The position numbers and the translations under genes were made by a program. Positions 40,986 through 49,231 of a DNA stretch of 64,000 nucleotides are shown here, piece by piece (positions within the stretch are counted from its first letter, which is position 1; each line of letters starts with the position of its first letter). Below the pieces are notes generated by a model. It worked only from the letters and a program-made list of their open reading frames with translations, was not told the DNA's origin and did no database searches. The DNA is from Clostridia bacterium (GTDB taxonomy: Bacteria > Bacillota > Clostridia > Christensenellales > Aristaeellaceae), in NCBI GenBank assembly GCA_017549335.1, contig JAFYVB010000018.1:39766-103765 (forward strand), given 5' to 3'.

Positions 40986-41290
40986 ACGCAAACCTCCTTT
41001 TTCTTCCTATTCTAATATTGTACCACGGGCGGAGAAAAGAAGAAAGAGGAGAAATCGCGAAAAATGAAGAGTCCGCGCCGGCTGCAGAGGACGCTCTGTG
41101 TGCTTCTGCCCGTTATTGTTCTCTTTTTGCCTGTTTTCCCCTTGTTTTTTGCAAAAAATCGTCCATTTTGTATCGAAAACGCTTGTATACAGGGATTGAA
41201 TGGTATATAATGAGAGATGTCTGCGGATAAAATGCCGCAAAGAAACAAGTGATCCCTCATTCCAATTTTTTTCAAAAAGGAGAATGAATA
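40986..41290. other. Divergent promoter region between ATP-grasp pair and pgk
   Basis: Contains a minus-strand TACAAT at 41021-41026 for the ligase pair and the pgk promoter at 41183-41211. No credible small gene seen in between. Confidence 0.55.
41183..41211 (+). promoter_or_regulatory. Promoter of pgk-tpiA-yhbY
   Basis: TTGTAT, 17-base spacer, TATAAT, with an 80-base leader. Confidence 0.8.
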
Positions 41291-42589
41291 ATGAGCAAGC
41301 AGACCATCAAAGACGTAAACGTCAAGGGTAAGAAGGTTCTTGTCCGCGTGGACTTCAACGTTCCCATGGATAAGGAAACCGGCACCAAGATCACCGACGA
41401 AAACCGCATCCTCGGCGCGCTGCCCACCATCAAGTACCTGGTGGAAGAAGGCGCGGCTGTCATCCTGTGCTCCCACATGGGCAAGCCCCACAACGTGTTC
41501 AACGAGAAGCTGAAGCTGAACAAGAAGGAAAAGGCCAAGATCGAAGCCCTGCCCGCCGAAGAGCAGGAAGCTGCCACCGCCGCCGCTCTTGAAAAGGCCA
41601 AGAAGGACGTCAAGAAGCTGACTCTGGCTCCCGTTGCCGCCCGCCTGTCTGAGCTCCTGGGCCAGGAAGTCATCATGGCTAAGGACGTTATCGGCGAAGA
41701 CGCCAAGGCGAAGGCCGCCGCGCTCAAGCCCGGTGAGGTCATGGTTCTTGAAAATCTGCGCTTCCATCAGGAAGAAGAAAAGAACGATCCCGAGTTCGCC
41801 AAGGCTCTGGCTTCCTATGCCGATCTGTACGTGAACGACGCTTTCGGTACCGCGCACCGCGCCCATGCTTCCACCGCCGGCGCTGCCGACTACCTGCCCG
41901 CCGTTTCCGGCTTCCTGATCGAAAAGGAACTGAAGTTCATGGGCGGCGCCCTTGAAAATCCCCAGCGTCCCTTCGTCGCCATCCTGGGCGGCGCCAAGGT
42001 TTCCTCCAAGATCGGCGTTATCACCAACCTGATCGACAAGGTGGACGCCCTGATCATCGGCGGCGGCATGAGCTACACCTTTGCCAAGGCCATGGGCGGC
42101 AATGTTGGCAACAGCCTGCTGGAGGAAGACAAGATCGATCTGGCCAAGGAAATCATGGCGAAGGCTGCCGAAAAGGGCGTGAAGTTCATGCTGCCCATCG
42201 ACACCGTTTGCGCCGATGACTTCTCCAACGACGCCAACACGCAGGTCGTGACCGCCGGTCAGATCCCCGAAGGCTGGGAAGGCGTGGACATCGGCCCCAA
42301 GACCCGCGAACTGTTTGCCGAAACCGTGAAGAACGCCAAGACCGTCGTTTGGAACGGCCCCATGGGCGTGTTCGAATTCGCCAACTTCGCCAAGGGCACC
42401 ATCGCCGTGGCTGAAGCCCTGGCTCAGAGCGAAGCCATCACCATCGTGGGCGGCGGCGACAGCGCTGCGGCTGTGACCCAGCTGGGCTATGCCGACAAGA
42501 TCGACCACATCTCCACCGGCGGCGGCGCTTCCCTCGAGTTCCTCGAAGGCAAGACCCTGCCCGGCGTTGCTGCTCTGAACGACAAGTAA
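41291..42589 (+). CDS. pgk: Phosphoglycerate kinase with a charged insertion
   Basis: Glycolytic enzyme that makes ATP from 1,3-bisphosphoglycerate. Typical blocks are [43 protein letters not shown] and the nucleotide-binding [10 protein letters not shown], with [13 protein letters not shown] at the end. At 432 residues it is about 35 longer than usual (~395): the excess lies between SHMGKPH and LAPVAARL, as a Lys/Glu/Ala-rich predicted helix (about residues 75-110). AAAGGAG precedes ATG 41291. Strong codon bias indicates high expression. First gene of the glycolytic operon. Confidence 0.97.
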   Translation: MSKQTIKDVNVKGKKVLVRVDFNVPMDKETGTKITDENRILGALPTIKYLVEEGAAVILCSHMGKPHNVFNEKLKLNKKEKAKIEALPAEEQEAATAAALEKAKKDVKKLTLAPVAARLSELLGQEVIMAKDVIGEDAKAKAAALKPGEVMVLENLRFHQEEEKNDPEFAKALASYADLYVNDAFGTAHRAHASTAGAADYLPAVSGFLIEKELKFMGGALENPQRPFVAILGGAKVSSKIGVITNLIDKVDALIIGGGMSYTFAKAMGGNVGNSLLEEDKIDLAKEIMAKAAEKGVKFMLPIDTVCADDFSNDANTQVVTAGQIPEGWEGVDIGPKTRELFAETVKNAKTVVWNGPMGVFEFANFAKGTIAVAEALAQSEAITIVGGGDSAAAVTQLGYADKIDHISTGGGASLEFLEGKTLPGVAALNDK

Positions 42590-42604
42590 TATCGATGCCT
42601 TATT

Positions 42605-42630
42605 GCGGCGCGGCGTAAAAGCCGCGCCGG
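42605..42630 (+). terminator. Intercistronic hairpin between pgk and tpiA
   Basis: CGGCGCGGC, GTAAAA loop, GCCGCGCCG, then GTTTCT; weak T-tract, so probably partial termination or message stabilisation. Confidence 0.6.
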
Positions 42631-42693
42631 TTTCTGCCATAATAACGATATCAGCAGGTGTTATTACCTTTATTTTGAAAGGAGAATGTACCA

Positions 42694-43440
42694 ATGCGTA
42701 CTCCTATTATCGCCGGCAACTGGAAAATGAACAAGACCCCTGCCGAAGCCACTGAAATGATCCAGGCTCTCAAGCCTCTCGTAAAAGAAGCCAAGTGCAC
42801 CGTCGTTCTGTGCGTGCCCGCTCTGCTGGTGCATGCCGCCAAGCAGGCTGCCCGCGGCAGCAAGATCAAGATCGGCGTGCAGAATATGCACTGGAAAGAA
42901 AGCGGCGCCTACACCGGCGAGCTCTCTGCCGCCATGCTCAAGGCCTGCGGCGTGGATTACGCCATCATCGGCCACAGCGAGCGCCGTCAGTACTTCGGCG
43001 AAACCGACGAGACCGTAAACCTCCGCTCTCTGGCTGCCATCCGCAACGGCATCACCCCCATCATCTGCGTGGGCGAGCGCAAGGAACAGCGTGAAGGCGG
43101 CTACACCAACAGCCTGATGGAATACCAGACCCTCACCGCCCTCAACGGCATGACCGCTGACGAAGTGAAGAAGGTTGTTATCGCCTACGAGCCCGTTTGG
43201 GCCATCGGCACCGGCCTCACCGCCACCGATGAGCAGGCCAACGAGACCATCGGCGTCATCCGCGCCGCCATCGCCCGCAAGTACGGCAAGCGCGTAGCCG
43301 ATAAGGTTCGCATCCAGTACGGCGGCAGCATGAACCCCAAGAACGCTACCGGCCTGATGGCTCAGCCCGAGATCGACGGCGGCCTCATCGGCGGCGCTTC
43401 CCTGAAGGCCGAGGACTTCTCCAAGGTCGTCAATTTCTGA
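42694..43440 (+). CDS. tpiA: Triosephosphate isomerase
   Basis: A 248-residue TIM barrel interconverting dihydroxyacetone phosphate and glyceraldehyde 3-phosphate. Catalytic Lys is in IAGNWKMNK, catalytic His in IIGHSERRQYF, catalytic Glu in AYEPVWAIGTG, and phosphate-binding loops QYGGSM and GLIGGASL are intact. Length is standard. AAAGGAG lies ten bases before ATG 42694. Followed after 16 bases by yhbY. Confidence 0.97.
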   Translation: MRTPIIAGNWKMNKTPAEATEMIQALKPLVKEAKCTVVLCVPALLVHAAKQAARGSKIKIGVQNMHWKESGAYTGELSAAMLKACGVDYAIIGHSERRQYFGETDETVNLRSLAAIRNGITPIICVGERKEQREGGYTNSLMEYQTLTALNGMTADEVKKVVIAYEPVWAIGTGLTATDEQANETIGVIRAAIARKYGKRVADKVRIQYGGSMNPKNATGLMAQPEIDGGLIGGASLKAEDFSKVVNF

Positions 43441-43456
43441 TCCCGAAGGAGTCACA

Positions 43457-43747
43457 ATGGAATTAACCGGAAAACAGCGCGCCGCCCTGCGCTCCATGTG
43501 CAACACGCTCCAGCCTGTTTTGTACATCGGCAAGGAAGGCGTGACCGAGGCGACCGTGAAGGAAGCCTATGATGCCCTTGAAGCCCGCGAGCTGATCAAG
43601 TGCACCGTGCAGGATACCGCGCCCCACACCGCCCGCGAAGCCTGCGCTCTGCTGTGCGAAAAGCTGGGCGCCCAGCCCGTACAGTGCATCGGCCGTAAAT
43701 TCTCCATTTACCGCCGCAACGAAAAAGAACCCAAGATCGAGTTCTGA
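43457..43747 (+). CDS. yhbY: YhbY family RNA-binding protein
   Basis: A 96-residue single CRM-domain protein that associates with the large ribosomal subunit precursor. It shows LTGKQRAALRSMCNTLQPVLYIGKEGVTEATVKE, with the GKxG loop, and the ending IGRKFSIYRRN. The length is typical. GAAGGAG precedes ATG 43457. Last gene before a strong terminator and the restriction-modification island. Confidence 0.93.
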   Translation: MELTGKQRAALRSMCNTLQPVLYIGKEGVTEATVKEAYDALEARELIKCTVQDTAPHTAREACALLCEKLGAQPVQCIGRKFSIYRRNEKEPKIEF

Positions 43748-43754
43748 TCACAAT

Positions 43755-43786
43755 GAAAAAGAGCCCCGAAAGGGGCTCTTTTTGTT
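43755..43786. terminator. Terminator, left copy at the edge of the restriction-modification island
   Basis: AAAAAGAGCCCC, GAAA, GGGGCTCTTTTT. A 28-base stretch including this hairpin is repeated exactly at the right edge of the island (45594-45621). Confidence 0.9.
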
Positions 43787-44447
43787 AGGTTGTTGATTTA
43801 TCTTCTGATTTTAAAGCAATTGTATGATTGGCATAGGTGTTCCATGTTGGCTCATAGTCTGCTGTTGCCTGATTTCCCCACATTTCCCACCCGCTTCTAA
43901 TACCGCGAGCAAATAGCTCGATTCTTGGTTCTTGGCTACACGCTTCGATAATAGAAATCATTTCATCTGGTTTGCGGCTATGTTCTCGCTTAATAGTACG
44001 AAGCAGGTTAACCTGTGAACGCGCAGGAGCCAAGGTGCGATTAGGAGCACTTTTCTTTTTAATCCCGAAAAGCAGAAGTTCTGTTACATTACGAAAATAG
44101 AATCCCACACCTCGTCCGTCAGGACCACCATCTTTGCGTACTTTTTCCCAAACAATATTTGATTTATATTCAAAACCCCATGCATCCATTACTTCTAATC
44201 CCGCAGGGAGAAGTGCGTTTGGAACCCAAAGATACAAATGCGCTTTATCGTCTGCGATTTTTCCAACAGGAAGCGATTTGATGGCTTCCAAAGTCATGGT
44301 TTCATATCGCATTAGCTTTTTATTTTCTGGTGCAACTTTTCCTGTTCTATTTTGAAACTGCCAAGGAGGATCTGCGTAAATAGTATTATACTTTTTTCCG
44401 TTGGTAAACTGAAGCAAATTCTCATTTGTTGCTATTACTTCCGGCAT
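43785..44447 (-). CDS. MT-A70 family DNA adenine methyltransferase of a type II R-M system
   Basis: A 220-residue N6-adenine methylase. The catalytic DPPW motif is at residues 26-29 (IYADPPWQF), with HLYLWVPNALLPAGLEVMDAWGF and FRNVTELLLFGIKK following, and ELFARGIRSGWEMWGNQ as the AdoMet-binding block near the end. MT-A70 enzymes are found in several type II systems, where they protect host DNA from the partner nuclease. It overlaps the nuclease gene by 26 bases. The DNA is AT-richer than its surroundings, suggesting acquisition. Confidence 0.9.
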   Translation of the reverse strand: MPEVIATNENLLQFTNGKKYNTIYADPPWQFQNRTGKVAPENKKLMRYETMTLEAIKSLPVGKIADDKAHLYLWVPNALLPAGLEVMDAWGFEYKSNIVWEKVRKDGGPDGRGVGFYFRNVTELLLFGIKKKSAPNRTLAPARSQVNLLRTIKREHSRKPDEMISIIEACSQEPRIELFARGIRSGWEMWGNQATADYEPTWNTYANHTIALKSEDKSTT

Positions 44448-45120
44448 AGCCTTCTACACACTCCTTTCCTATACCTATAGCCAGTATGGGACAGCCCCCG
44501 TTTCTTCTTGAATCTAGACGATAGGTTAATTTCCCGATCCATGTTGTACTTGCACCATATTTTTTTATTAGCAACTGACCGTTATCATCGGTTTCTTGTT
44601 TGAAGATATCATTTAAAGCTTCAGAACGAGTAACGATGATGCCGACATCAATTAAGCCGCAGTCAAAATAGGTTCTCATTGCAAGCAAATCTCTATCAAA
44701 TGTTTGGTCTTTGCTATTCCATTCCAAATCAAAAGCGACCCGGTTTTTAAGAAAATCAATATTGTGACCGTCAATATATCCTTTTATTACTTCTGTTTCA
44801 AACGGCTCGTCTGAAAAACGCCCCCTGCGCTGAGCGGTTTGACGGGGATACTTTTTTACTGTTAAATCTCCGCTGATTCTAATTTCCCGCCAGCCTAAAG
44901 GATATAAGACATCATCAAATTTTTTAGGGATCGGCGATTCATTGCCGCCTGCCTTTTTTATATCAGCAAGGGACAATTGTAGTTCTTCTAAACATTTTTG
45001 AATATCACGCCATTCCTGAGGGAACGCATCGTGCAAAATTTCAAGTGCATGTCCGTAGTTATGAAATTCATAACGAGTCAAAAGATTGCCCTTAATATAC
45101 TTTTTATCGGTAATTGTCAC
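44422..45120 (-). CDS. Type II restriction endonuclease, BglII/BstYI-like
   Basis: A 232-residue nuclease. Its core resembles BglII/BstYI enzymes: an N-terminal helix reading HALEILHDAFPQEWRDIQKC, then GWREIRIS, DGHNIDFLKNRVAFDLEWN near 117-135 with probable catalytic Asp131/Glu133, and FDCGLIDVGIIVTRSEAL. These enzymes recognise palindromes with a GATC core (AGATCT, RGATCY); the specificity here is inferred only. The start is GTG 45120 behind AGGAGG at eight bases. It sits between the controller gene and the methylase, in one minus-strand unit. Confidence 0.8.
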   Translation of the reverse strand: MTITDKKYIKGNLLTRYEFHNYGHALEILHDAFPQEWRDIQKCLEELQLSLADIKKAGGNESPIPKKFDDVLYPLGWREIRISGDLTVKKYPRQTAQRRGRFSDEPFETEVIKGYIDGHNIDFLKNRVAFDLEWNSKDQTFDRDLLAMRTYFDCGLIDVGIIVTRSEALNDIFKQETDDNGQLLIKKYGASTTWIGKLTYRLDSRRNGGCPILAIGIGKECVEGYAGSNSNK

Positions 45121-45176
45121 AGAATATTCCTCCTATTACTGTGGCGTATTCATCATATCACAGATGTTACTGATAG

Positions 45177-45392
45177 TCAACAATACGGATCGAAATCCCA
45201 AAAATCCTTCATCGAAATCTCTAAGGCATTTATTATTTTCTCTAAGCTTTGAATTGTAGCATTTCTTTTTCCTGCTTCAATGCCTGCCAAATATGTCCTA
45301 TCTATTTCTGCTTTTAAGGCAAGCCTTTCCTGAGATAATCCTATCTTTTTACGAAGGTATTTTATGCGATTACCTAAATCATTGAGTATCAC
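45177..45392 (-). CDS. Controller (C) protein of the R-M system, XRE family
   Basis: A 71-residue helix-turn-helix protein (RIKYLRKKIGLSQERLALKA, then DRTYLAGIEAGKRNATIQSLEKI), the size and sequence pattern of restriction-modification C proteins, which delay nuclease expression until DNA is methylated. GTG 45392 is six bases behind AGGAGG; a TTG at 45398 is in contact with the site and is unlikely. An operator with the C-box pattern lies just upstream. It is followed after 56 bases by the nuclease gene. Confidence 0.88.
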   Translation of the reverse strand: MILNDLGNRIKYLRKKIGLSQERLALKAEIDRTYLAGIEAGKRNATIQSLEKIINALEISMKDFWDFDPYC

Positions 45393-45422
45393 AAGCAACC
45401 TCCTATAATGTATTTATTCTAC

Positions 45423-45466
45423 ATTATATGAGAATGTTGACTATAGTACAACGGACTATAAGTAAC
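45423..45466 (-). promoter_or_regulatory. C-box operator and promoter of the R-M operon
   Basis: Two near-palindromic elements, GACTATAGTA (45439-45448) and GACTATAAGT (45454-45463), match the paired C-box layout of the Esp1396I type (ACTTATAGTC ... TATAGTC on the minus strand). The promoter TTGTAC, 17-base spacer, TATAAT (45451-45423) lies with its -35 between the two elements, as expected for autoregulation. Confidence 0.85.
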
Positions 45467-45593
45467 TATTTGAGTTATTAAATAGTTCTGAGAGTTTTTT
45501 GTTTATTGCTATATAGATTTATTGCTTTGTTACATAGCTGCAAGCGGAAGAAATAAATCATTTAACCAATCTTCGGGGTGTAAGGACAAATAT
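45467..45593. other. Non-coding AT-rich edge of the island
   Basis: About 130 bases upstream of the C-boxes with no gene or clear signal; AT-rich, unlike the chromosome to the right. Confidence 0.5.
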
Positions 45594-45622
45594 AGAAGAG
45601 CCCCGAAAGGGGCTCTTTTTGT
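45594..45622. terminator. Terminator, right copy at the edge of the R-M island
   Basis: GAGCCCC, GAAA, GGGGCTC with TTTTTGTTT, an exact repeat of the left-edge terminator. It now serves the minus-strand PHP operon. Confidence 0.85.
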
Positions 45623-46459
45623 TTACCACAGGTGTTCTTCTTTGATCTCCACCACGTCGCCGTCTTTGAAGCCGGCGGCCAGCAGGTATTGTTCCGCCAG
45701 CAGATAGTCATCGGCATAGGTTTTGTGGGCGTCGGAGCCGTAGGTCACGGGGACGCCCGTTTCATGGAGCTCCCGCAGGAAATCGGCATACTGGCAGCGG
45801 AATTTTTCCGTCTTTTTTGTGGGACGGAAGAAATGCACGTTGCATTCCACATACTTGCCGTTTTCCTTGAGGGCGGCGGCGAGTTCTGCGTTCATGGAAC
45901 GGGGAATGACGGAAAAATCCTCATACCACAGGGCTTTGCTGCTCCACCACGGATGCCCCAGGATGGTTACGCGTTCGTCGCAGGCCAGATACATTTGCTG
46001 GCGGTGCCACTCGCGGATGCAGGCATTGAGATCGGGTTCCAGATTTTTTGCATCCGGGCAATCCACCCGCCAGTGCGCCGCGCCGATGGCATAGCGCACG
46101 CCCTGAGCCATCAGCTCGGCCTTGGTCTGTCCCAGTTCGATGGCATAGGGCTGAGAAGAAAAGGGAGGAACATACCCTTCCCGCGTGCCGGTGGCGGCGA
46201 TGTGGTCAAACTCCGGCTTTTCGATGGGCGTCAGCTCCACGCCCTGCACCATCTGCGGGCAGGTTTTCTGAAACTCGCGAACCAGCTCGGTGGATCTTTT
46301 CAGGTCGCCCAGAAACTTTTCGTCATTGAAATTGAGATGATCGGTGATGCCGAACTGACGGAAACCGTATGCACGGGCGTTGTCGGCGATCTCTTTCAAA
46401 GAGAGCGAAGCGTCATAGGAGGCTTCGCTGTGGATGTGCCAGTCGGAGTGGATCAGCAT
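45623..46459 (-). CDS. PHP domain phosphoesterase (histidinol-phosphatase-like)
   Basis: A 278-residue metal-dependent phosphoesterase. The metal-binding motifs are visible: SDWHIHSEASYD (first pair of His), GITDHLNF, a Glu in VQGVELTPIE, GAAHWRV, ILGHPWW and the final TYGSDAHK. This matches the HisK/PHP plan, though no histidine genes are near, so histidinol phosphate is not assured. It is the last gene of a minus-strand run with YerC and an amino-acid transporter. Confidence 0.87.
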   Translation of the reverse strand: MLIHSDWHIHSEASYDASLSLKEIADNARAYGFRQFGITDHLNFNDEKFLGDLKRSTELVREFQKTCPQMVQGVELTPIEKPEFDHIAATGTREGYVPPFSSQPYAIELGQTKAELMAQGVRYAIGAAHWRVDCPDAKNLEPDLNACIREWHRQQMYLACDERVTILGHPWWSSKALWYEDFSVIPRSMNAELAAALKENGKYVECNVHFFRPTKKTEKFRCQYADFLRELHETGVPVTYGSDAHKTYADDYLLAEQYLLAAGFKDGDVVEIKEEHLW

Positions 46460-46465
46460 GGGCGG

Positions 46466-46738
46466 TCACTCCTTTTTGATCAGTTTGGAGTAGCCCTTAC
46501 CGTACTGCACGCAGCGGGACACGCGGCTTAAGGTGGCCGAGGAGATCTCCGTTTTTTCGATCACCTGGGCATAGGTATCACCCTGCATCAGCTGCCTGGC
46601 GGCGTAGCAGCGGTCGGCCATGTTTTCCACTTCCTTGACGGTGCACATATCGTCAAAGAGGGCCTTGCAGTCATCCATATTATCAAGGGACAGGATCAGT
46701 TCGAACAGCTCGTTGATCCTCTGTTGCTTATCGGCCAT
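46466..46738 (-). CDS. YerC/YecD family TrpR-like regulator
   Basis: A 90-residue protein with a Trp-repressor-type helix-turn-helix (RCYAARQLMQGDTYAQVIEKTEISSATLSRVSRC), where the recognition helix and SSATLSR turn are characteristic of YerC. YerC proteins are small DNA-binding regulators of uncertain target. Its location between amino-acid transporter genes and a PHP phosphatase suggests control of amino-acid uptake or synthesis. Spacing to both neighbours is short (6-12 bases), so all are co-transcribed. Confidence 0.9.
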   Translation of the reverse strand: MADKQQRINELFELILSLDNMDDCKALFDDMCTVKEVENMADRCYAARQLMQGDTYAQVIEKTEISSATLSRVSRCVQYGKGYSKLIKKE

Positions 46739-46750
46739 GATGCGGCCTCC

Positions 46751-47503
46751 TTAATACGTATCGTACACGCCCCGCAGGAAGGTGCGGGTGCGCTCGCTTT
46801 GGGGATGATCGATCACACACTCGGGCGCGCCCATTTCTTCGATCACACCCTCTGCCATATATATTATCACATCCGCCACATTTTTCGCAAATTCTATTTC
46901 GTGGGTGACGATCACCATGGTGCGGTCATGGCTTTTCAGCTCCCGGATCACCCGCAGCACCTCGCCTGTGAGCTCGGGATCGAGGGCGGAGGTGGGCTCG
47001 TCAAAGCACAGCACTTCGGGAGAGAGCGCCAGCGCACGGGCGATGGCTACCCGCTGCTGCTGACCGCCGGACAGCTGATAGGGATAGAAATCGGCCTTGT
47101 TTTTGAGCCCCACCTGATCCAGCAGCATCAGCGCCTGCTCTTTCAGATTCTTTTCGCTGCCTTTTTTCAAAAGCTTGGGCGCCAGCAGGATGTTTTCCAG
47201 CGCCGTGTACTGGGGAAACAGGTTAAAATTCTGGAAAACCAGCCCGAAATGCAGCCTGTTTTGCAAAAGCTGCGCCTCCGTCAGCGCCTGACCTGCCGTA
47301 AAAATGGGCTTGCCGTTCACGCTGATCATGCCTGCGTCCGGCGTTTCGAGGAAATTCAGACAGCGCAAAAGGGTGGTCTTGCCGCTGCCGGAGGAGCCGA
47401 TGATCGCCGCCACCTGCCCCTTTTCCAGCGAAAAGGAGATGTCCTTCAGCACGGGCGTGCCGTTATAGCTTTTTTTGATGCCTTCCACCTGCAAAACAGT
47501 CAT
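46751..47503 (-). CDS. Amino-acid ABC transporter ATP-binding protein (GlnQ-like)
   Basis: A 250-residue ATPase energising polar amino-acid import. Walker A IIGSSGSGKTTLLRC, Q-loop FQNFNLFPQYTALENI, signature LSGGQQQRVAIARALA, Walker B VLCFDEPTSALDPE and the switch His in VTHEIEF are all intact. ATG 47503 begins two bases after the permease stop, with AGAGG within the permease end. Together with the permease and binding protein it forms a complete PAAT-class importer. Confidence 0.95.
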   Translation of the reverse strand: MTVLQVEGIKKSYNGTPVLKDISFSLEKGQVAAIIGSSGSGKTTLLRCLNFLETPDAGMISVNGKPIFTAGQALTEAQLLQNRLHFGLVFQNFNLFPQYTALENILLAPKLLKKGSEKNLKEQALMLLDQVGLKNKADFYPYQLSGGQQQRVAIARALALSPEVLCFDEPTSALDPELTGEVLRVIRELKSHDRTMVIVTHEIEFAKNVADVIIYMAEGVIEEMGAPECVIDHPQSERTRTFLRGVYDTY

Positions 47504-47504
47504 A

Positions 47505-48146
47505 TCAACCTCTGAAATAATCAAGTTTCTTTTCAAGACGGGAGAAGAGAACGGTGAGTAAGCCGCTGAATACAAGGAAGAATGCGCCGGTGTAGAAAAG
47601 CGGCCAGATCAGACCCTTTTTGATGAAATTCTGTCCCATGTAAATGACTTCGTACACCGCGATGATGCGGGAAAGGGAGGTATCCTTCACCAGGGTGATC
47701 ACTTCGTTGCTCATGGGCGCCATGATGCGCTTGACCACCTGCAAAAGCACCACCTTGAAAAAGATCTGCCGCTTGTTCATGCCCAGCACTTGCCCGGCTT
47801 CAAACTGCCCCTTGGGGATGGATTCGATACCGCCGCGGTAGATCTCCGAAAAATAGCAGGCGTAGTTGATGGCGAAAGCCACGATCACCGCCGTGAAGCG
47901 ATCCATGGAGGGGAGGCCGAACATCAGCCCCGGGCCGTAGAAAATGACGATGAGCTGCAGCATCAGCGGCGTGCCGCGGATCACCCATACGAAGGCGCGG
48001 GTGAGGTATTTGAGGGGCTTAAAGCGGCTCATGGAGCCGAAGCATACGATCAGCCCCAGCGGCAGGGAAAACAAAAGCGTGAGGAAAAAGATCTGAATGT
48101 TTTCCCAGAACCCTCGGAAAAGCTCGTTTGTGACAGTGAGGAACAT
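47505..48146 (-). CDS. Amino-acid ABC transporter permease
   Basis: A 213-residue integral membrane subunit of the polar amino-acid importer, with about five helices. The conserved region RGTPLMLQLIVIFYG and EIYRGGIESIPKGQFEAGQVLGMNKRQIF (the EAA loop) identify the HisM/GlnP family. A single permease gene suggests a homodimeric channel. It lies between the binding protein and ATPase genes. AAAGGAG precedes ATG 48146. Confidence 0.95.
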   Translation of the reverse strand: MFLTVTNELFRGFWENIQIFFLTLLFSLPLGLIVCFGSMSRFKPLKYLTRAFVWVIRGTPLMLQLIVIFYGPGLMFGLPSMDRFTAVIVAFAINYACYFSEIYRGGIESIPKGQFEAGQVLGMNKRQIFFKVVLLQVVKRIMAPMSNEVITLVKDTSLSRIIAVYEVIYMGQNFIKKGLIWPLFYTGAFFLVFSGLLTVLFSRLEKKLDYFRG

Positions 48147-48231
48147 GGTTTTCTCCTTTCGGGGAGGTCAAAATCAAAAGGCGGCCTTCCCCGTGGGGGG
48201 AAGGCAGTCTGCTATTTGTATGCGGGGGAAA

Positions 48232-49011
48232 TTACTTGGCTTCGGCGGCCAGCGTCAGGCTGTACTTGGCAGCCAGCTGCTGCAGCGTGCCGTCCTGCAA
48301 AAGCTTCTCCATGAAGGCGTTGAATGCGGGGGTGATGTCGGAATCCTTGCGGAAGCCCACGCCGTATTCTTCTTCCGTCAGCGCGATGCCGGCGGCCAGA
48401 TCAGCGTAGCTGGTGCCTTCGCCGGTCATGGCGTTGGCCATGGTGATGTCGATGAGGCAGGCGTCAGCCGTGCCGGCGGCCACTTCCATCAGGGCAGAGG
48501 TCTGATCCTGCAGAGCGATGTAGTCTTCGATGCCCACAGCCTTGAGGGCGTCCTCGCCCACCGAGCCGCTCTCCACCGCGAAGTCCAGCGCCTTCAGACT
48601 TTCGGCGTCGGGATAGGCAGCCAGCTGATCCTTCTTCATGACCACGACCTGGGCGTTGAGCACGTAGGGGTTGGAGCAGGAGGTGTTGTTGAGCACGTCT
48701 TCGCTGATGGTCATGCCGTTCCAGATCACGTCGATGTTCTTGGTGCTCAGCTCGAAGAACTTCATGCCCCAGTCGGAAAGAACGAAGAATTCAACTTCAA
48801 CGCCCAGCTCTTTGGCAAACAGGCGGGCAAACTCGGCGTCAAAGCCGGTCCATTCGCCGTTGTCATCCAGATAATCCATGGGGGCGTAATCGGTGATGCC
48901 CACGATGAGTTTGCCGTTCTTCTTCACATAGTCAAGGTCGCCCTCCGCCATCGCAGGCAGCATGGTGCAAAGGAGGATCAGGGATACGATAACGGAAAGC
49001 AGCTTTTTCAT
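48232..49011 (-). CDS. Amino-acid ABC transporter substrate-binding protein
   Basis: A 259-residue exported binding protein (SBP_bac_3). The signal peptide is MKKLLSVIVSLILLCTMLPA followed by MA/EGD; the cysteine is not placed as a normal lipobox. The mature domain has KLIVGITDYAPMDYLD, GEWTGFDAEFARLFAKELG, DVIWNGMTISEDVL and AVESGSVGEDAL, all typical of polar amino-acid binding proteins. Ligand cannot be told from these motifs. AAAGGATG precedes ATG 49011; a promoter with a possible operator lies upstream. Confidence 0.93.
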   Translation of the reverse strand: MKKLLSVIVSLILLCTMLPAMAEGDLDYVKKNGKLIVGITDYAPMDYLDDNGEWTGFDAEFARLFAKELGVEVEFFVLSDWGMKFFELSTKNIDVIWNGMTISEDVLNNTSCSNPYVLNAQVVVMKKDQLAAYPDAESLKALDFAVESGSVGEDALKAVGIEDYIALQDQTSALMEVAAGTADACLIDITMANAMTGEGTSYADLAAGIALTEEEYGVGFRKDSDITPAFNAFMEKLLQDGTLQQLAAKYSLTLAAEAK

Positions 49012-49056
49012 GGTTTTACATCCTTTCAGATCGATGTTTTTTAAGGGAATGACTGC

Positions 49057-49085
49057 ATTATACTTTATCACGCTAAAGTTGTAAA
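49057..49085 (-). promoter_or_regulatory. Promoter of the amino-acid transporter operon
   Basis: Minus strand TTTACA, 17-base spacer, TATAAT. A 23-base segment containing CGCTAAAGT (49064-49086) overlaps it and recurs in similar form at 49140-49162, so a regulator may bind here. Confidence 0.7.
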
Positions 49086-49173
49086 GAGGTAAAATGCAAA
49101 AATACTGCGATTCGGCAGAGTGTACAAAAACAGGGATGATTTATTGCGCTAAAGTGATAAAGGGAGGGCATAT

Positions 49174-49207
49174 AAAAAACCGTCTTGCTTGCACAAGACG
49201 GTTTTTA
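49174..49207 (-). terminator. Terminator of the rpsF-ssb-rpsR operon
   Basis: AAAAACCGTCTTG and CAAGACGGTTTTT arms, both strands T-rich at their ends. Confidence 0.9.
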
Positions 49208-49231
49208 TCAGAGTGATGTATGCGATCGCAA

